A stretch of DNA of 64,000 nt from Andalucia godoyi (GCA_009859145.1 VRVR01000041.1:1-64000), one strand, 5' to 3'; positions 8,429 to 19,695 are shown, counted from the first letter of the stretch. The notes: generated by a model not told the origin, from the letters alone. A program made the numbers and translations.

Positions 8429-11400
8429 ATGCCATTGGACGAAACATCACAGCACATCGTTGAGCTGTTTGTATCAACGTTTCAGCTGGTGTCTCCTGCC
8501 GAGCGCAAAGCCGCAGAAGATCATTTGGCAAAGGTATGTGAATGCTGCCTCTTTCACTGATTCTTTGTTTTTTCACTTTTTCTTTCATCTCCGATGTCTG
8601 TCGTGGTTTGTGGTTTTTTTTTTTTTTTTTTTTGTTGTTGCTGCTTCGATGCATGATTGTTGGGCTAATTTTATTTTTTCTTCTCGTATTTGTGTCGACA
8701 TTATGATTACTATGGATATTTATTGTTTTTGCGGGAAAAACATGAAATCTAGATTGGGGAACAACCAGGTGCAATTTCTGCAGTGGGGGCGCTGTTGTCA
8801 CACAATGAGGTGTCTCCACATGTGAAGCAAGCGATTGCGATTTGGCTGAAGAACACAGTGGTCCAGAACTATCGCAAGTTGCATGAGGGCGATCGCAGCT
8901 TTATCCAAAGCCGCGTTCTTGGCTGGATGATGGATTCGGAACAGTCTGTTCGCGTTCAGATGACAACGGTACTGCGAACGATTGCAGACGCCGATTTCAT
9001 GGAGAACCCGATGCCCATCGTGAACACGATCCTGTCGACGATGCCAATGGACAGTCCTTCGAGAATGGCGGGCTCCATTCTTGCATTGCGGACCATTTGC
9101 AAAGCGTATCAGTACCGCAGTGTGGAGCGGCGACAGTGTCTGGGCGAAATCGCACAGGTGATTTTTCCATTGCTGCTGCAGATCGGGCAATCTCTTGTTG
9201 CACAGGATTTGAACGCGATTGCCAATCATCCCGATGTCGAATTGGTTGGCCTGCTACTCGTGCTCATTTTCAAGACGTTCTATTCTTGCACGTTCTTGAC
9301 ATTGCCGGACTACGTACAAGTTCCTGAAAATTTTGCGAACTGGGCGTCGTTGGTTGGGCATGTTTTATCCATGCAGATTCCGCAAGGCACCTATTCCGAT
9401 ATTGCGGATCCCAGAAACACATTGTGGAAAGCGAAGAAGTGGAGCGCAAACATTGTTTGGAGAATGCTGATTCGATATGGCAACCCCAAGACCGCCTCAA
9501 AGGAGTACAAGCCATTCTCGGAGAGATTCATGTCCACGTATGCATGCTCGTTTTTGGACGTCTTCTTGTCCATCATCGCTGCAACGGTTCATCATTCTAT
9601 TCCTCCAAAGATCGTCAATTTCGCGCTGAATTACACTGCACATGCACTTCAATTAGCCATCACTTTCAAGAAGATCAAGCCCATGCTGCCGCAACTGCTG
9701 TTTGAATACTGTTTTCCGATCATTTGCTTGAACAAGGAAGACTTTCAGTTGTTCGAAGAGAATCCAGTGGAGTACATCCGACGGCAAAACGACATCATGG
9801 ATGAATATGAGAATCCATCCAAGACTGCAATGAATTTGTTTACCGAAGTCTGTGTTCTGCGTGGGAAGGACTCGCTGCCTCTCATCACTGGTTTCATCAA
9901 CGAGCATCTTCGCTCGTCATCGCAAATCCACGTTGTCGTCGGAGTTCTGCGAGTTCTCATTGCACTGTGTGATGTCCTCAAATCAGCGCAATTGCCGTAC
10001 CGTAATCACTTGGAGACGATGATCACATCGTCGATTTTCCCGTTGTTCCGCTCGGAATCTCCATTCTTGCGCTCGTTGGCTTGTACAGTTGTCGAAAAAT
10101 ATGCAGATGTGCCTTGGAAGAATGAACAGAACCCTGTCATTGTGGCCCAGTATCTTGTCCAGCTGATTGGAGATAACATACTGCCAGTGCGTGTTAGTGC
10201 TGGCATTGCCCTGCGACCGTACATTGACAAGAAGATGGTGGCAGAGACTGTGATCAAGCCCCTTCTTCCGGAAGTGGTTGCACAATACTTGAAGATTATC
10301 CGTGAAATCGAGAATGACTGGCTGGTCAATTCTTTGGAGAGCATTGTCGAGATATTTGGGCCTGAAGTCACCCCGTTTGCCGCCGATCTTATGAAGTCCC
10401 TGTGTGCTTCTGCGCAACACATGCTGGAAGAGTCCCAAGATGAAAACGGTTCCGAGGACTCTGTCTTTGCCATTCAGTCCTGCTTTTCGACCATGGCAAC
10501 TCTCATTGGTTCCGTCGGAACGGCATTTGCAGAATCCAACAAACCCGTATCGCAGGAACTGTTCAATGCCATCGATGCCATCATGGTTCCTTTCATCGCG
10601 AGCATTTTCCAGTCCCAATATGTCGATCTCCTGGAGGACATGGTGCACTTGCTGGTCCAGCTGACGTTCTTTGCTCCGTCGGTGTCTCCTGCCATGTGGT
10701 CTCTGTATCCATTGATGTGCGATTCCTTTAACACGTGGGCTTTTGATTACCTGGAGGAGTTTTTACCCATTTTTGACAATTATGTCTCGCATGGTATGGA
10801 TGACTTCTGTCTGAACGATCGTCCGATAAGGCTTCTGCAGGTGATTCAGCGCTCCATCTCCTCCTTCTATTTTAGACCAAACTATGAGAATCCCGATGCG
10901 CCAACGCACATTCCTTTTGAGCAACTGCCGCAACTGATGTTGAAGAAGCTTCCTATTGGCACCTCGGAGCGGCCATTGTGGCACCCGTGTCGCCTAATCG
11001 AGGTCGTCGTGCAGCATGTGGGCTCGAAGCTCCCGGAACAGATTCCCACCTTCCTTTCTCTTGCTGTTCCCCTTGTTATTTCCGGTGCACGGACTGTGCC
11101 TCTTCGAATTCTTGCTTCCAACATTGTATGGGATGCTCTGCATGCCGTTCCGGAAGTCTCGCTCAATGCTCTTACGGGAATGCATGCAATGGATCCGCTT
11201 TTCAATCGTCTATGTGCTCGGGTGTTGCCCCATTTGACGAGGGCATATGATTGCAAGGTTGCAGCGTTGGGAATGCTTTCCTTGCTGAAGCTGATGGTAA
11301 CCAGGAGTCCTGCTGTTCCGGCTGATTGGATTGCGACGTTGGATCAGCGGTCTGCAGTCATTCTGGTTTGGATCATCAAGGTGCTGAAGAAGGTCCGCGA

Positions 11401-11983
11401 CACGCAGGCAGAAGGTGAGAACGATAACGGTCGACAACGTTTCCGACGTGCGAACCACAATGGTGACGATGGCGCGGGCGATATCGAGGATGATGATGAT
11501 GACGAAGAAGATGATGTTGGCGGATTTGATCTACACGGAAATGACTTGCAGATTTATGATGTGGACGACGATACCGATGCTGTTTCTGCAGAAGAGGCCG
11601 AGTATCTTGAAAAGCTGAGCCAGCGTATCCGATTCCACAATGAGAAGCAAGAGCAACTAAAGGAAAAGAAAGCACAAGGCCAAGATGCTGATGGCGATGA
11701 TGACGATGCCGAGGAAACGGACGACTTCAATGATTTGGATGATGAGGACGCAATTTACTATTCGGTGATTGACGACATCGACGAATTCATGGACTTCACC
11801 GAATTCCTGGGCCAACAAAACGCTTTCATCCAGCATTTGTGGGGAAGCGGCGTCCTGCATCACACGGCAACGCATTTCGGGCTGGAAAATCTCGAGGCCT
11901 CTGTGGCGGAAATACAACGAGAAGCTGCAGAACGAAAGAAGGCATACGATGAGGAAGCCCAGCAACAACAGCAGCAGCAGTAG
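8429..11983 (+). CDS. importin-7/8-like beta-karyopherin (two exons)
   Basis: I read two exons: 8429-8533 (35 codons, MPLDETSQHIVELFVS...) and 8753-11983, joined in phase 0 over a 219-base intron with donor GTATGT and acceptor CTAG. The join gives AAEDHLAK-IGEQPGAISAVG, a normal importin-beta N-terminal continuation, and a 1111-residue product. The next helix (VSPHVKQAIAIWLKNTVV) is typical of that domain, and HEAT-type helices fill the rest. The Asp/Glu-rich stretch late in the protein followed by DEFMDFTEFLGQQ resembles IPO7/IPO8 and yeast Nmd5/Sxm1. Role: nuclear import of cargo such as ribosomal proteins. The protein ends in poly-Gln, and the CAG run continues directly into TAG repeats, so the stop codon lies in a microsatellite. 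Confidence 0.85.
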
Positions 11984-12052
11984 TAGTAGTAGTGGTGGTG
12001 GTGGTAGTCGTAGTGGTAGTGCTGGTGGTAGTCGTCGTCGTAATCGTAGCAG
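11962..12052 (+). repeat. CAG/TAG/TGG/TCG trinucleotide tract across the importin stop codon
   Basis: The sequence runs from CAG/CAA codons (poly-Gln) into four TAG units, then GTGG and TAGTCG-type triplets to about 12052. The first TAG is the stop of the importin ORF. The three-base periodicity persists through coding and non-coding sides. Confidence 0.8.
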
Positions 12053-12100
12053 TAAAGGTTGGATTGTGATCTTTCGAATGAGGACAGTTAAAACCTGCGT

Positions 12101-15100
12101 TCATCGGAACCACGAAGAAATTAACCCCATCGAGGACGCAGAAGCTTCGATGCTCTTAAGAGCACGCTGCGTTTCCTCATTCGAAAACTGTAACAAAGAC
12201 GATATGACGCGGAGGGAATCACTTCGAACCTCGACATCAGCCGATTCAATGAATTTCAAAATGACATTCTTTAGATACTCCACAGAAAAGCTGTACCCAG
12301 ACTGTTTTTTCAAATCTCTTATCACAGCCTCGTGCTCCTTCTTCAACGCCTCCAACGTCTGCATTTGGCGTTTGGCGCCAAGAAGCTCACGCCGTATGTA
12401 AGACATCTCATCTTCACGTTCTGCTTGCCGATGCGCGTACGCAAGAAGCCAGTCGTCTGCAACCGGAGCAACCGTTTCTGACAGACGGGTGCCTTTTCCA
12501 TCTTTCCCTTCGCTAGACTGGGTCTGCAATGCAACCTCTCGCGAGGTTGTCGGCTGCATTCGTTGGCGAAACCTATCCTTTTCTTCCGAAACCCGCTTCA
12601 GCCGACGACGAAGTTCCTCTATTTCGGTGTTGAGCTCCTGCATCGCACGTTCTGAACTGCTGCGTGCCTCCTGCACATCGCGTGCGCTATCACTAAGCTT
12701 CGACTCCGTGTCCGCGCACCGCTCGACAAGAATTTGCAGTTGTTCCTTGACACTCGTGGCAGAAGAGATCGCTTCCGCATGGTCCTTTTTCAGCTGTTCG
12801 TACCGGGCTTTCCATTGGGATGCCTCGATTTCTAGATCCGACACTGTTTGCGAGCAGCTTGAAACTTTATCGCGAAGCGAAGCATTTTCTGTCGCGTGTT
12901 GCTGCGAGGACGTTTGCAATGCGGCCTTCTCTTCTACTAACAACTCCTTCTCTGCTGAAATGCGATCTGCATTCCTGGAGTGAGTTTCCATTAGCGACTT
13001 GAGATTTTCATTCTCCAACGACAGATGTTGGATCTGCTGAGCTGCCACAACCGCCGAACGCACGTATTCCGAAATCTTGGAGTCCGTCTCGGCGGCGCAG
13101 GCATTCTTCTCGGCCAACTGCTGTCGAAGACCTTCCACAACCTGTGCGCTGACGTTCAGTTCATTGGTAAGCTCGGCGAGAGAAATCTCCTTGTCAACCA
13201 ACAACTGATTCGCAACATCACGAGAGTTTGCTAGTGAGCGAATCTCTTCCGTTTGCTTGGACGATTCTACTTCGGCATGTGCGAGAGAGGAACGCAAAGC
13301 ATCCAGCTGTGTAGTCAGCGCCGTGAGTTCATGGGAAGAGGAATCACACTTTGCATTTGATTCCTCCAGTTGCGTTCGCAGAGACGTATTCAACGACTGC
13401 AACTGGCCGACAATGGCGTCCGAAGCCCCACTGGACTGCCGTACTTGCGAGAGCTCTAGTTCCAATTCCTCGCATCGTTTCTGCAGCTTCTCCACTTCAC
13501 ACAAGAGATCCCGGTGCCTCTGCTGCTCTGCATCCAGCGACGACCGACACAAACCAAACTGCTCAACGGTCTGTTGGAGCTCGGCATTCTTCTCAGAAAT
13601 ACGGTGCTCGAGAGCTTCTTGTATCCTCCGAATTGACTCTCGATCTTGGATCGCAGTCGCGAGCTCGTTCTGGGCATCGGAAAGAGCGGCTTCGACAAAC
13701 CCAACCTTTAAATCGAACAGTTTCCGTTCCTCGGCAGCTCTTGATACGTTATTCGAAAGCGCTGCCTGAGTGATTTCCTCCAAATCTTTCATGGAGGACT
13801 GCAGGTCACGAAACACATTCATCGATGAACCAGAAATGCTCAACCGCAGCGCATCCAAATCCAGTCGAAGACGGCTAACAAGACTTTGCATCTCACTGGC
13901 ACGCTGTGTCAAAGCACGCATACGACCTTCCTGCGCAGTAATTTTGGAATTCTTGCTCTCCACATCGACTTCCAAAGCGGCAAGCTGCGATGCCAACTGC
14001 CTAGTCTGATCCAACAATCCAACATTCGTCTCCTCGACATGCTTGGCTTGCTCTTGGAGAGCCCGCAACTGCATGGCACTCGACGCTGTTTGTTGTTCCA
14101 ACTGATTTTCCAAGTGCATAATCCTGCTCAGCGTCTCGGAGTGATTTTCCTCCAAACTTAATTTAGACTGTACAGTATTGAGGAGATTCGATTGCAAATT
14201 CACACATCCTTTCTGTAAACGTCCTGTGCAAACAGAAATCCTTGACAGAGCACCCTGGAGGCGATCCAACTTCTCGTTTGTAGTGGACATGAAATTCTGC
14301 ACCACGTCTCCATGCGCATGAAATTGAGCGACAATAAACAAGTCCTTGAACGGAGTTCGAGTGCTGCTCGTGCGGTCAACCGAAACGGATTCGCTGTCGT
14401 GTTCTCCGGCCCTGAAGGACCCGTCCGCAGAACAAGCTGCGTCAACTTCTAACAAGCGCTTTTCAAGCTCCACTGACTGCACACGAAGAAAGTCCATTTC
14501 ATGCGTCAGCGATTTTGAAACATCCAACGCCGCCGACAGTCTACCTTTCAGCGCATCCCGCTCCGTGTTTGCGTCCAAGTCGGACCGATGCATCAGAGAT
14601 AATAAAGACTCTGTTTCGAAGGAGACAGAATGGCGTGCTTGCAATAAGCGGTCACGAGCACTCTTGATTTGCTCGGAAAGAGACAAAAGATGTGTACACT
14701 TACTGTTCAACTTGTCCAAAATCACAGTGACTGATGTGGAGTGAGATTGAACCATTTGCGCAACCATACGAGCTTGGAGCTCGGATACTGCAATGAGCTC
14801 CGAAACTTTTTGCACGAGATGAGAATTTTCCCGCTCGAGAACATCGTGTTCGCTCTTCAGCTTGGAGATTTCCTCGGACAAGGCCGTAGCTCGGTTGAAG
14901 GCGTCGGCGTGTGCTGCTGCATTGAGATGGGCTTCCGTCGCACATGCTCTTTCGGCGAGCTTCTCTTGCAACTCCCTCTCGTGTTTCACTGCGCTTTCCA
15001 TATCCAACGTTAAACACTTCAAGGACTGGTTTTCGGATTCTAGGTCTCGGTTCAATGTGGCGAACTTCTCGATTGTTTCACGAAGATCCGACGCAGACGC

Positions 15101-16426
15101 TCGAAGGTCGGCCACCTCGGTGGATAACTCTCGGTTCGCAGCAGAGGCATCATTCAGCTTGCGCAAAACCTCTTCCATATCATTAGAGAACACCTTACCC
15201 TGTTGGATCTCTGCCAAGAGTGCTTCCCGATTCGCATTTGCTGCGGCCAAGTTATCCGTCAGGTCCACCAGCGACCTCTCCAGCTCTTGAATTTGCCGAT
15301 GTTGCTGCGAGCAACGCTCGCGGACATCCGCCAACGTGCCTCTCAGAGCAGACAACTCCGAATCCAACGCTCCAAAGCGTTCCTCCGCCTTCTGCTTATC
15401 CGCTGCGAGAAGTTGCAATTCAGCGGCCAACTGTCGACACTGCTCCTCAAGTCGGCTCTTTTCAGAACGAAGTCCATCCGCTGCACTGGCAGCATCGGAA
15501 GCAGCCGCCCACCACTTTTCCACTTCCTTCCTGTGAGACTCTCCCTCGGCCTTTCGCTTCATTTCAATATGGCGAATTATGTCTTCGTTTTCCCGAATCA
15601 CAGATTCCAGAGATTCGATCATGGCATCCCTTTCCTCCATTCTCCGAACAAGCTCGCTTTCTCGCAGCCGAAAGTCCGTATCCGCAAACTTCACCCCCGC
15701 TTGTATCAAAGATCGACATAGTGCAACATCATCAATCAGCTCCAACCGATTCGACTCTTCTCGCTCGACCGCTGCCAGCAGGAATTCGTCGTGCATATGT
15801 ATCGAGACCGGACGAGGCCCGTTTGAGGGACGCCCCGATGTCTCTTTCGACGATGCTGCTTCCGTGGACAGTGCGGACGGCTGCTGCAACGACGCAATCT
15901 GGGAGTCCTTTTCACGGATTATTTCCTTGACCTTTTCCTTCCATTCCCGTTGCTTTTCCTTCAAATCTGCAATTTCAGCCTCGAGTGTTCTGACGACTTC
16001 GCTCTGTTCCTCGGACACAAGCGGTGACGCCCCCTCTGTGGACGACATCACCGCGCCACCACCATCACTGCCGCTGCCACTACCGCTGCTGCTGGCACTG
16101 TGAGACGCGTTCAGCGCAAGAAGTTCGCGAATTTTTCCCTTTAATTGAGAGTTCTGCATTTCAAACTGTGTGCAAAGATCGCTTCTCTCAATGTACTTTT
16201 TCTTTGCAAGCTCCAACTTGGAAGACATGGACAAGATGTACTCAATTAGCTCTTCGCGAGTCGCAGAATCCAGATTCACGCTCGTTCTCGTGCTTCCGGA
16301 ACCGGGCCCCGAGGACGATGCGGAAGACGATGATGCGGAAGCAGCTTTCGTAGGAGTGTCATCCTTGACTGAAAAATCCTGTATCTTCTTTTGCACTTCA
16401 TCAAACTTCTTCCGTAGTAGATCCAT
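12101..16426 (-). CDS. GRIP-domain golgin (trans-Golgi tether)
   Basis: 1441 residues from ATG 16426 (MDLLRKKFDEVQKKIQDF); two codons upstream there is only a TTG. Almost the whole length is coiled coil with Gln/Glu/Leu heptads, broken by Ser-rich segments near residues 30-50 and 110-135. The last about 64 residues form a GRIP domain: EYLKNVILKFIES, then VISSLLQFSNEE, with the invariant tyrosine at about Y1384. In this family (golgin-97, golgin-245, GCC185, yeast Imh1) the GRIP domain binds Arl1-GTP and anchors the rod on trans-Golgi membranes, where it captures vesicles. It is convergent with the importin gene, 117 bases apart. Coiled coils diverge too fast to say which golgin this is. Confidence 0.85.
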   Translation of the reverse strand: MDLLRKKFDEVQKKIQDFSVKDDTPTKAASASSSSASSSGPGSGSTRTSVNLDSATREELIEYILSMSSKLELAKKKYIERSDLCTQFEMQNSQLKGKIRELLALNASHSASSSGSGSGSDGGGAVMSSTEGASPLVSEEQSEVVRTLEAEIADLKEKQREWKEKVKEIIREKDSQIASLQQPSALSTEAASSKETSGRPSNGPRPVSIHMHDEFLLAAVEREESNRLELIDDVALCRSLIQAGVKFADTDFRLRESELVRRMEERDAMIESLESVIRENEDIIRHIEMKRKAEGESHRKEVEKWWAAASDAASAADGLRSEKSRLEEQCRQLAAELQLLAADKQKAEERFGALDSELSALRGTLADVRERCSQQHRQIQELERSLVDLTDNLAAANANREALLAEIQQGKVFSNDMEEVLRKLNDASAANRELSTEVADLRASASDLRETIEKFATLNRDLESENQSLKCLTLDMESAVKHERELQEKLAERACATEAHLNAAAHADAFNRATALSEEISKLKSEHDVLERENSHLVQKVSELIAVSELQARMVAQMVQSHSTSVTVILDKLNSKCTHLLSLSEQIKSARDRLLQARHSVSFETESLLSLMHRSDLDANTERDALKGRLSAALDVSKSLTHEMDFLRVQSVELEKRLLEVDAACSADGSFRAGEHDSESVSVDRTSSTRTPFKDLFIVAQFHAHGDVVQNFMSTTNEKLDRLQGALSRISVCTGRLQKGCVNLQSNLLNTVQSKLSLEENHSETLSRIMHLENQLEQQTASSAMQLRALQEQAKHVEETNVGLLDQTRQLASQLAALEVDVESKNSKITAQEGRMRALTQRASEMQSLVSRLRLDLDALRLSISGSSMNVFRDLQSSMKDLEEITQAALSNNVSRAAEERKLFDLKVGFVEAALSDAQNELATAIQDRESIRRIQEALEHRISEKNAELQQTVEQFGLCRSSLDAEQQRHRDLLCEVEKLQKRCEELELELSQVRQSSGASDAIVGQLQSLNTSLRTQLEESNAKCDSSSHELTALTTQLDALRSSLAHAEVESSKQTEEIRSLANSRDVANQLLVDKEISLAELTNELNVSAQVVEGLRQQLAEKNACAAETDSKISEYVRSAVVAAQQIQHLSLENENLKSLMETHSRNADRISAEKELLVEEKAALQTSSQQHATENASLRDKVSSCSQTVSDLEIEASQWKARYEQLKKDHAEAISSATSVKEQLQILVERCADTESKLSDSARDVQEARSSSERAMQELNTEIEELRRRLKRVSEEKDRFRQRMQPTTSREVALQTQSSEGKDGKGTRLSETVAPVADDWLLAYAHRQAEREDEMSYIRRELLGAKRQMQTLEALKKEHEAVIRDLKKQSGYSFSVEYLKNVILKFIESADVEVRSDSLRVISSLLQFSNEETQRALKSIEASASSMGLISSWFR

Positions 16427-16651
16427 AATCAACTCCTTATTCGTCCATAATCACACAACTCATAAGTCTTTTAATTCTTTTAATTCATTGCAATGCCGCA
16501 ACAATGGCAAGAATCGCAAGAATCGCAATGAAAACGGACACTCGTCGAGCAAAAGGAAAGTCAAGTTTCCGTACTACCCTCCAACCCAAACTTGATGCTA
16601 GTGGAGAGCATAGCTGGGTTTTTTTTTTACAGCCGTGGATCCCGCTGATGA

Positions 16652-16976
16652 ATGAAGGTCGACCCCAAAAAAAAGAAATGCAAAAAATGCTGCTGCTGCT
16701 TTCCTACGCCTGCGACCCAGGTGGAGGTGGTTTACGAACTGATGGTCGTCGAGGAATCCGGCAAACGACACGTTCGAACGACTGTCTGCGGGCTTCCGGT
16801 AGTGGATGCACATCGAAACTCCGTCGGGTCTGGATGCAATTTGAAAACGCATTCCGGCCACGCAGCAGACTGATCTTGAACATTTTTCTGAACCATTCGA
16901 GGCGGTCACGCCCAAAGTCAACCACATCTGCGTACTCTCCGAGAGGGATGATGCTGAAATTCCGAGCAGTGCTTAG
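16652..16976 (+). CDS. novel small two-exon protein, 85 residues, Lys/Cys-rich start
   Basis: Two plus-strand frames, each with protein-like composition but neither complete, are joined by a phase-0 GT-AG intron. Exon 1 is 16652-16798 (49 codons, MKVDPKKKKCKKCCCC through RHVRTTVCGLP). The intron is 16799-16865 (67 bases, GTAGTG...CACGCAG). Exon 2 is 16866-16976 (QTDLEHFSEPFEAVTPKVNH to a TAG). An in-frame stop lies directly before the ATG, fixing the start. A run of T followed by acag at about 16621-16632 looks like a 3' splice site, so a 5' UTR intron is possible. The KKKKCKKCCCC block could be palmitoylated or bind metal, but that is conjecture. I know no homologue. Confidence 0.5.
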
Positions 16977-17177
16977 GGTACGGATCCAGCATGATTATGG
17001 AACGATGCACGCAACTTTTATCTTACAAACGCCGAGGCACGTGTTGAGTCTTTCCGTCTTCCTTCCCGGTAACGCGGCAACATTGATTTTATGCACAGTC
17101 AGTAACGGTTATGGATGACGAGCGTGCAATGTAGGCGATCGGAAATTTAAAAGGCGGGGAGACTCTTCAACGGTCTT

Positions 17178-18680
17178 CTACTGCATCTTGATGTCGGCGT
17201 CTGAAAGACCGTGGACCTTTGTTACAATCGATTTGAAATTTTCCGTCCAAAGCAGCGCAAGCTTTGAAGACACGATTGGCACCGGAGCAGTAATCGAAAT
17301 CGTCATGGTGCTGTTGACGGTCGCAACCGAAACAGAGAACACAGGGCCATCGTACCGGCTGCCCAGCGAAAAGAAGGCGTGCTTGATCGATTTGTGAAGC
17401 TTCAGCAGTCCGAGATTGGAGATTTCCAGATCTGCGGTCCGCGCATACGGCCGAGAATACTGATTCTTCAACATGAACCGTTGAAGTTCTGGGACACTCA
17501 TCATGGATAGCAGTCCAATCTTGGGAAGCTGTCGCTTTGCAGCGGTTGCAAGTTCTATTCTTGCTGGTCCAGCAAGCTTCCAGTAATCGTCATAGTGCAG
17601 ATCCCCAGCATCGTCGATCTTCTTGATTTGGGAAGTTGAAAAGTGCAAATCGGCGGCCCCGATGAACAATCCGTCGACCTTCCCGGCATCCTCCATGAGA
17701 TGTCTCAGCGACACAGGAACAAACACAGAAACACTGCTTCCATGTCTTCGCTGCATCGCACTGACAGTCTTGTACGTGGCCCACGAAGCAGCAACCGACA
17801 AGGATGAAGTCACGGACGACTGATGATGTGAACATTCCTTCACCATCTGCTCGACCGCTCGACTCGAGATGACCATCAAGAACACCGGTCCATTCTTCAA
17901 CTTGTTCCACGCGGATGGCCGTAGCACCGCAAGATCACAAGCATTAAGAGTTCCAATCGGTTCGCTCGCTTTTGGAGGCATGAATCTCGCCTGAAGCCCT
18001 TTCCACAGTGGAATGCGTAGGTCCAAAACATCCTCGATCGACGGATGGGTGCCCGATACACACACGCCGTTTCGTTCATCCATGCGTTCAGTCGACGGTT
18101 CTATGCATTGACAGATGACCTCATCCATAAAATGCGCTGCCGACAAGGCGTCTGCCACAATATGATGCAGCTTGACAGCCAGAAGCGCAGCCTGCCGATT
18201 GACAACAACCTTGAAGAGCGGTCGCAGATCATCGAGTGAAAAGTCGTCATCATTCGCGACCGCCACATCATCCCAGGACAGCCGTGTACCGGAAACTAGC
18301 GAAACGACCTCCGAATAAGAAACCTCTGCAGGAAGCGGAACAACCTGGTTCTTCGAAACCAGGAATGCAGTTCCGAACTTCGGATATTTGGCTACTGCAC
18401 ATCGAATGGCTCGTGCAAGGCGTGACGAAAACTCGGCGTCGGAAAGCTGTGCTATCTCGGCAGGAAACTCCAAGGCTGCAGAAACTGAAAAAATGTGCGC
18501 GGACGGATGCGCCGCATACCACTTCTCAAGATTCGACAATGGTCTTGGAAGCGCAATGATCGATTGGGAGGACGAAGCATGTCGCGGCTTCTGTCCAAGC
18601 TTCACGAGCAACAAGCTCCCAATCGCAAGTACACCCGCTCCCGCCACAATACCCAACGCCGTCACACTCATCATTCTCAT
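17178..18680 (-). CDS. CAT/condensation-superfamily acyltransferase, membrane-anchored
   Basis: 500 residues from ATG 18680. Residues 7-26 form an N-terminal membrane anchor. The catalytic motif is HHxxxDA (H172-H173, D177; LHHIVADALS), where the family norm is HHxxxDG. The second half contains the solvent-channel features of the fold, with SNLGLL before a conserved FSLGSRYDGPVFSVSVATVN-like strand pair. The order matches alcohol O-acetyltransferases, PapA5-like and condensation-type acyltransferases that move an acyl group from CoA to an alcohol or amine. The acyl donor and acceptor cannot be read from the sequence. The Gly-to-Ala change in the active-site motif is tolerated in some members. 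Confidence 0.7.
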   Translation of the reverse strand: MRMMSVTALGIVAGAGVLAIGSLLLVKLGQKPRHASSSQSIIALPRPLSNLEKWYAAHPSAHIFSVSAALEFPAEIAQLSDAEFSSRLARAIRCAVAKYPKFGTAFLVSKNQVVPLPAEVSYSEVVSLVSGTRLSWDDVAVANDDDFSLDDLRPLFKVVVNRQAALLAVKLHHIVADALSAAHFMDEVICQCIEPSTERMDERNGVCVSGTHPSIEDVLDLRIPLWKGLQARFMPPKASEPIGTLNACDLAVLRPSAWNKLKNGPVFLMVISSRAVEQMVKECSHHQSSVTSSLSVAASWATYKTVSAMQRRHGSSVSVFVPVSLRHLMEDAGKVDGLFIGAADLHFSTSQIKKIDDAGDLHYDDYWKLAGPARIELATAAKRQLPKIGLLSMMSVPELQRFMLKNQYSRPYARTADLEISNLGLLKLHKSIKHAFFSLGSRYDGPVFSVSVATVNSTMTISITAPVPIVSSKLALLWTENFKSIVTKVHGLSDADIKMQ

Positions 18681-18876
18681 AGATAGATACTGTTCGCAGG
18701 CACGGAGAGCGATTTCTGCCTTCTGCCCTCTTATTTGGATAAAATGCGGCGCATCCCCTTTCGACTATCGAGACTTTTGTTTTCTCTGCGTTCTGGTCAA
18801 TTGTGGGCAATGCATCCTCAATTGAGCCTACGCGGACTTGTTTTTCCTTTTCCTCCTTTACCCACATTGCTTTCAG
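18681..18876. other. upstream region of the acyltransferase gene
   Basis: About 200 bases between the acyltransferase start codon (minus strand) and repeat copy B. No gene is supported. Confidence 0.5.
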
Positions 18877-19568
18877 CGCCTACACTATACACTGAGCATG
18901 CATATCTACGAACGGACATGCATATCCAATCTTGCATCCCGTTGCCGCGAAGGGGATAGGCCCCCAACACACCTCACGGCGCTCTTCAGATAGATGTTCC
19001 GCGCTCCGTTCCCAATCTCGATCAATCTGTGCGCCACTTTCTCGGCGTGGCACGTTGTTCGTGAGAAGGGTGCATTTTGATTCTGACGGCCCTAGCAGCA
19101 GGCGCTTTTCGTGTCCTCAGTTGCAGCGATTGATGCACCTGGAGATACGAGACGAAGAGGCAGTAGGAAGACGGTGGGGTTTTGCGACTGCGACTGCGCC
19201 TGGTGCACTGGTAGCAGAAAAGCACGAGTTCTGTAAGAGACGGTCCCTGAGGCTTCTGCTTGGGGTTGGCTACGCTGAGTGGAGATCGTGTCTTGGCAGT
19301 GCGCAGCGACTCGGCGGTAGGCGAATGCGTCATCCCAGAGTACCCACGCCCACATTTGAATAAAGAGAGTGAAACCAAAAAACCAAACCAACGAATGATA
19401 GAATAGATGGCTACGGATGCTGCGTTAAATCGTGTCGAAAATGCGGAGCCTGTGAAACCGGCTGAATTTCGGCCGAGCGTGCGTAAGCACGAATTCCTGT
19501 GAAACAAAACGTGCTAGTGTCGGCCGATGCTTCCGTGTGCATGACAATGACGTGTTATTATTCAGCGG
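18877..19568 (+). repeat. dispersed leader-like repeat, copy B
   Basis: It matches copy A in two blocks (18942-19110 and about 19318-19568) separated by about 200 bases unique to B. It matches copy C from its first base: cgcctacac-ata-cactga, catgcatatctacgaa and atccaatcttgcatcccg are shared with 41686 onward, a part that copy A lacks. It carries the 96-base micro-ORF at 19407-19502 and the same agcacg/cgtgct hairpin arms. It ends 127 bases before the THG1 ATG, in the same orientation. Confidence 0.85.
19407..19502 (+). other. 31-codon micro-ORF of repeat copy B
   Basis: ATG to TGA, 96 bases, reading MATDAALNRVENAEPV then KPAEFRPSVRKHEFL. There are five substitutions relative to copy A and six relative to copy C, mostly amino-acid changing, with no indels. 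It lies just before THG1 and would act as an upstream ORF if included in that transcript. Confidence 0.4.
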
Positions 19569-19695
19569 GGTGTGTCGTTTGCCTTTGTTTTTTCGTTTTC
19601 CGACTTGTTTGCAATTGAATTGAATTGACTTGCACTGCATTTTGTTTTCGGGGGGGGAAAGGAAGGAAAAAAACAGCGACCGAATTGAAAGACGA

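Noticed and set aside
8769..8783. Alternative 3' splice sites of the importin intron at accag and tgcag
   Set aside because: With the GTATGT donor at 8534 they put exon 2 out of frame, whereas the CTAG site ending at 8752 keeps frame and family similarity.
16504..17118. 204-codon plus-strand frame in the golgin-acyltransferase gap
   Set aside because: It is rich in Arg, Cys and Ser with no coherent structure, and the two shorter frames beside it form a better spliced gene.
18877..19568. The dispersed repeat as an LTR or DNA transposon
   Set aside because: No terminal inverted repeats, target-site duplications, primer-binding site or any transposase or reverse transcriptase frame could be seen in any copy.
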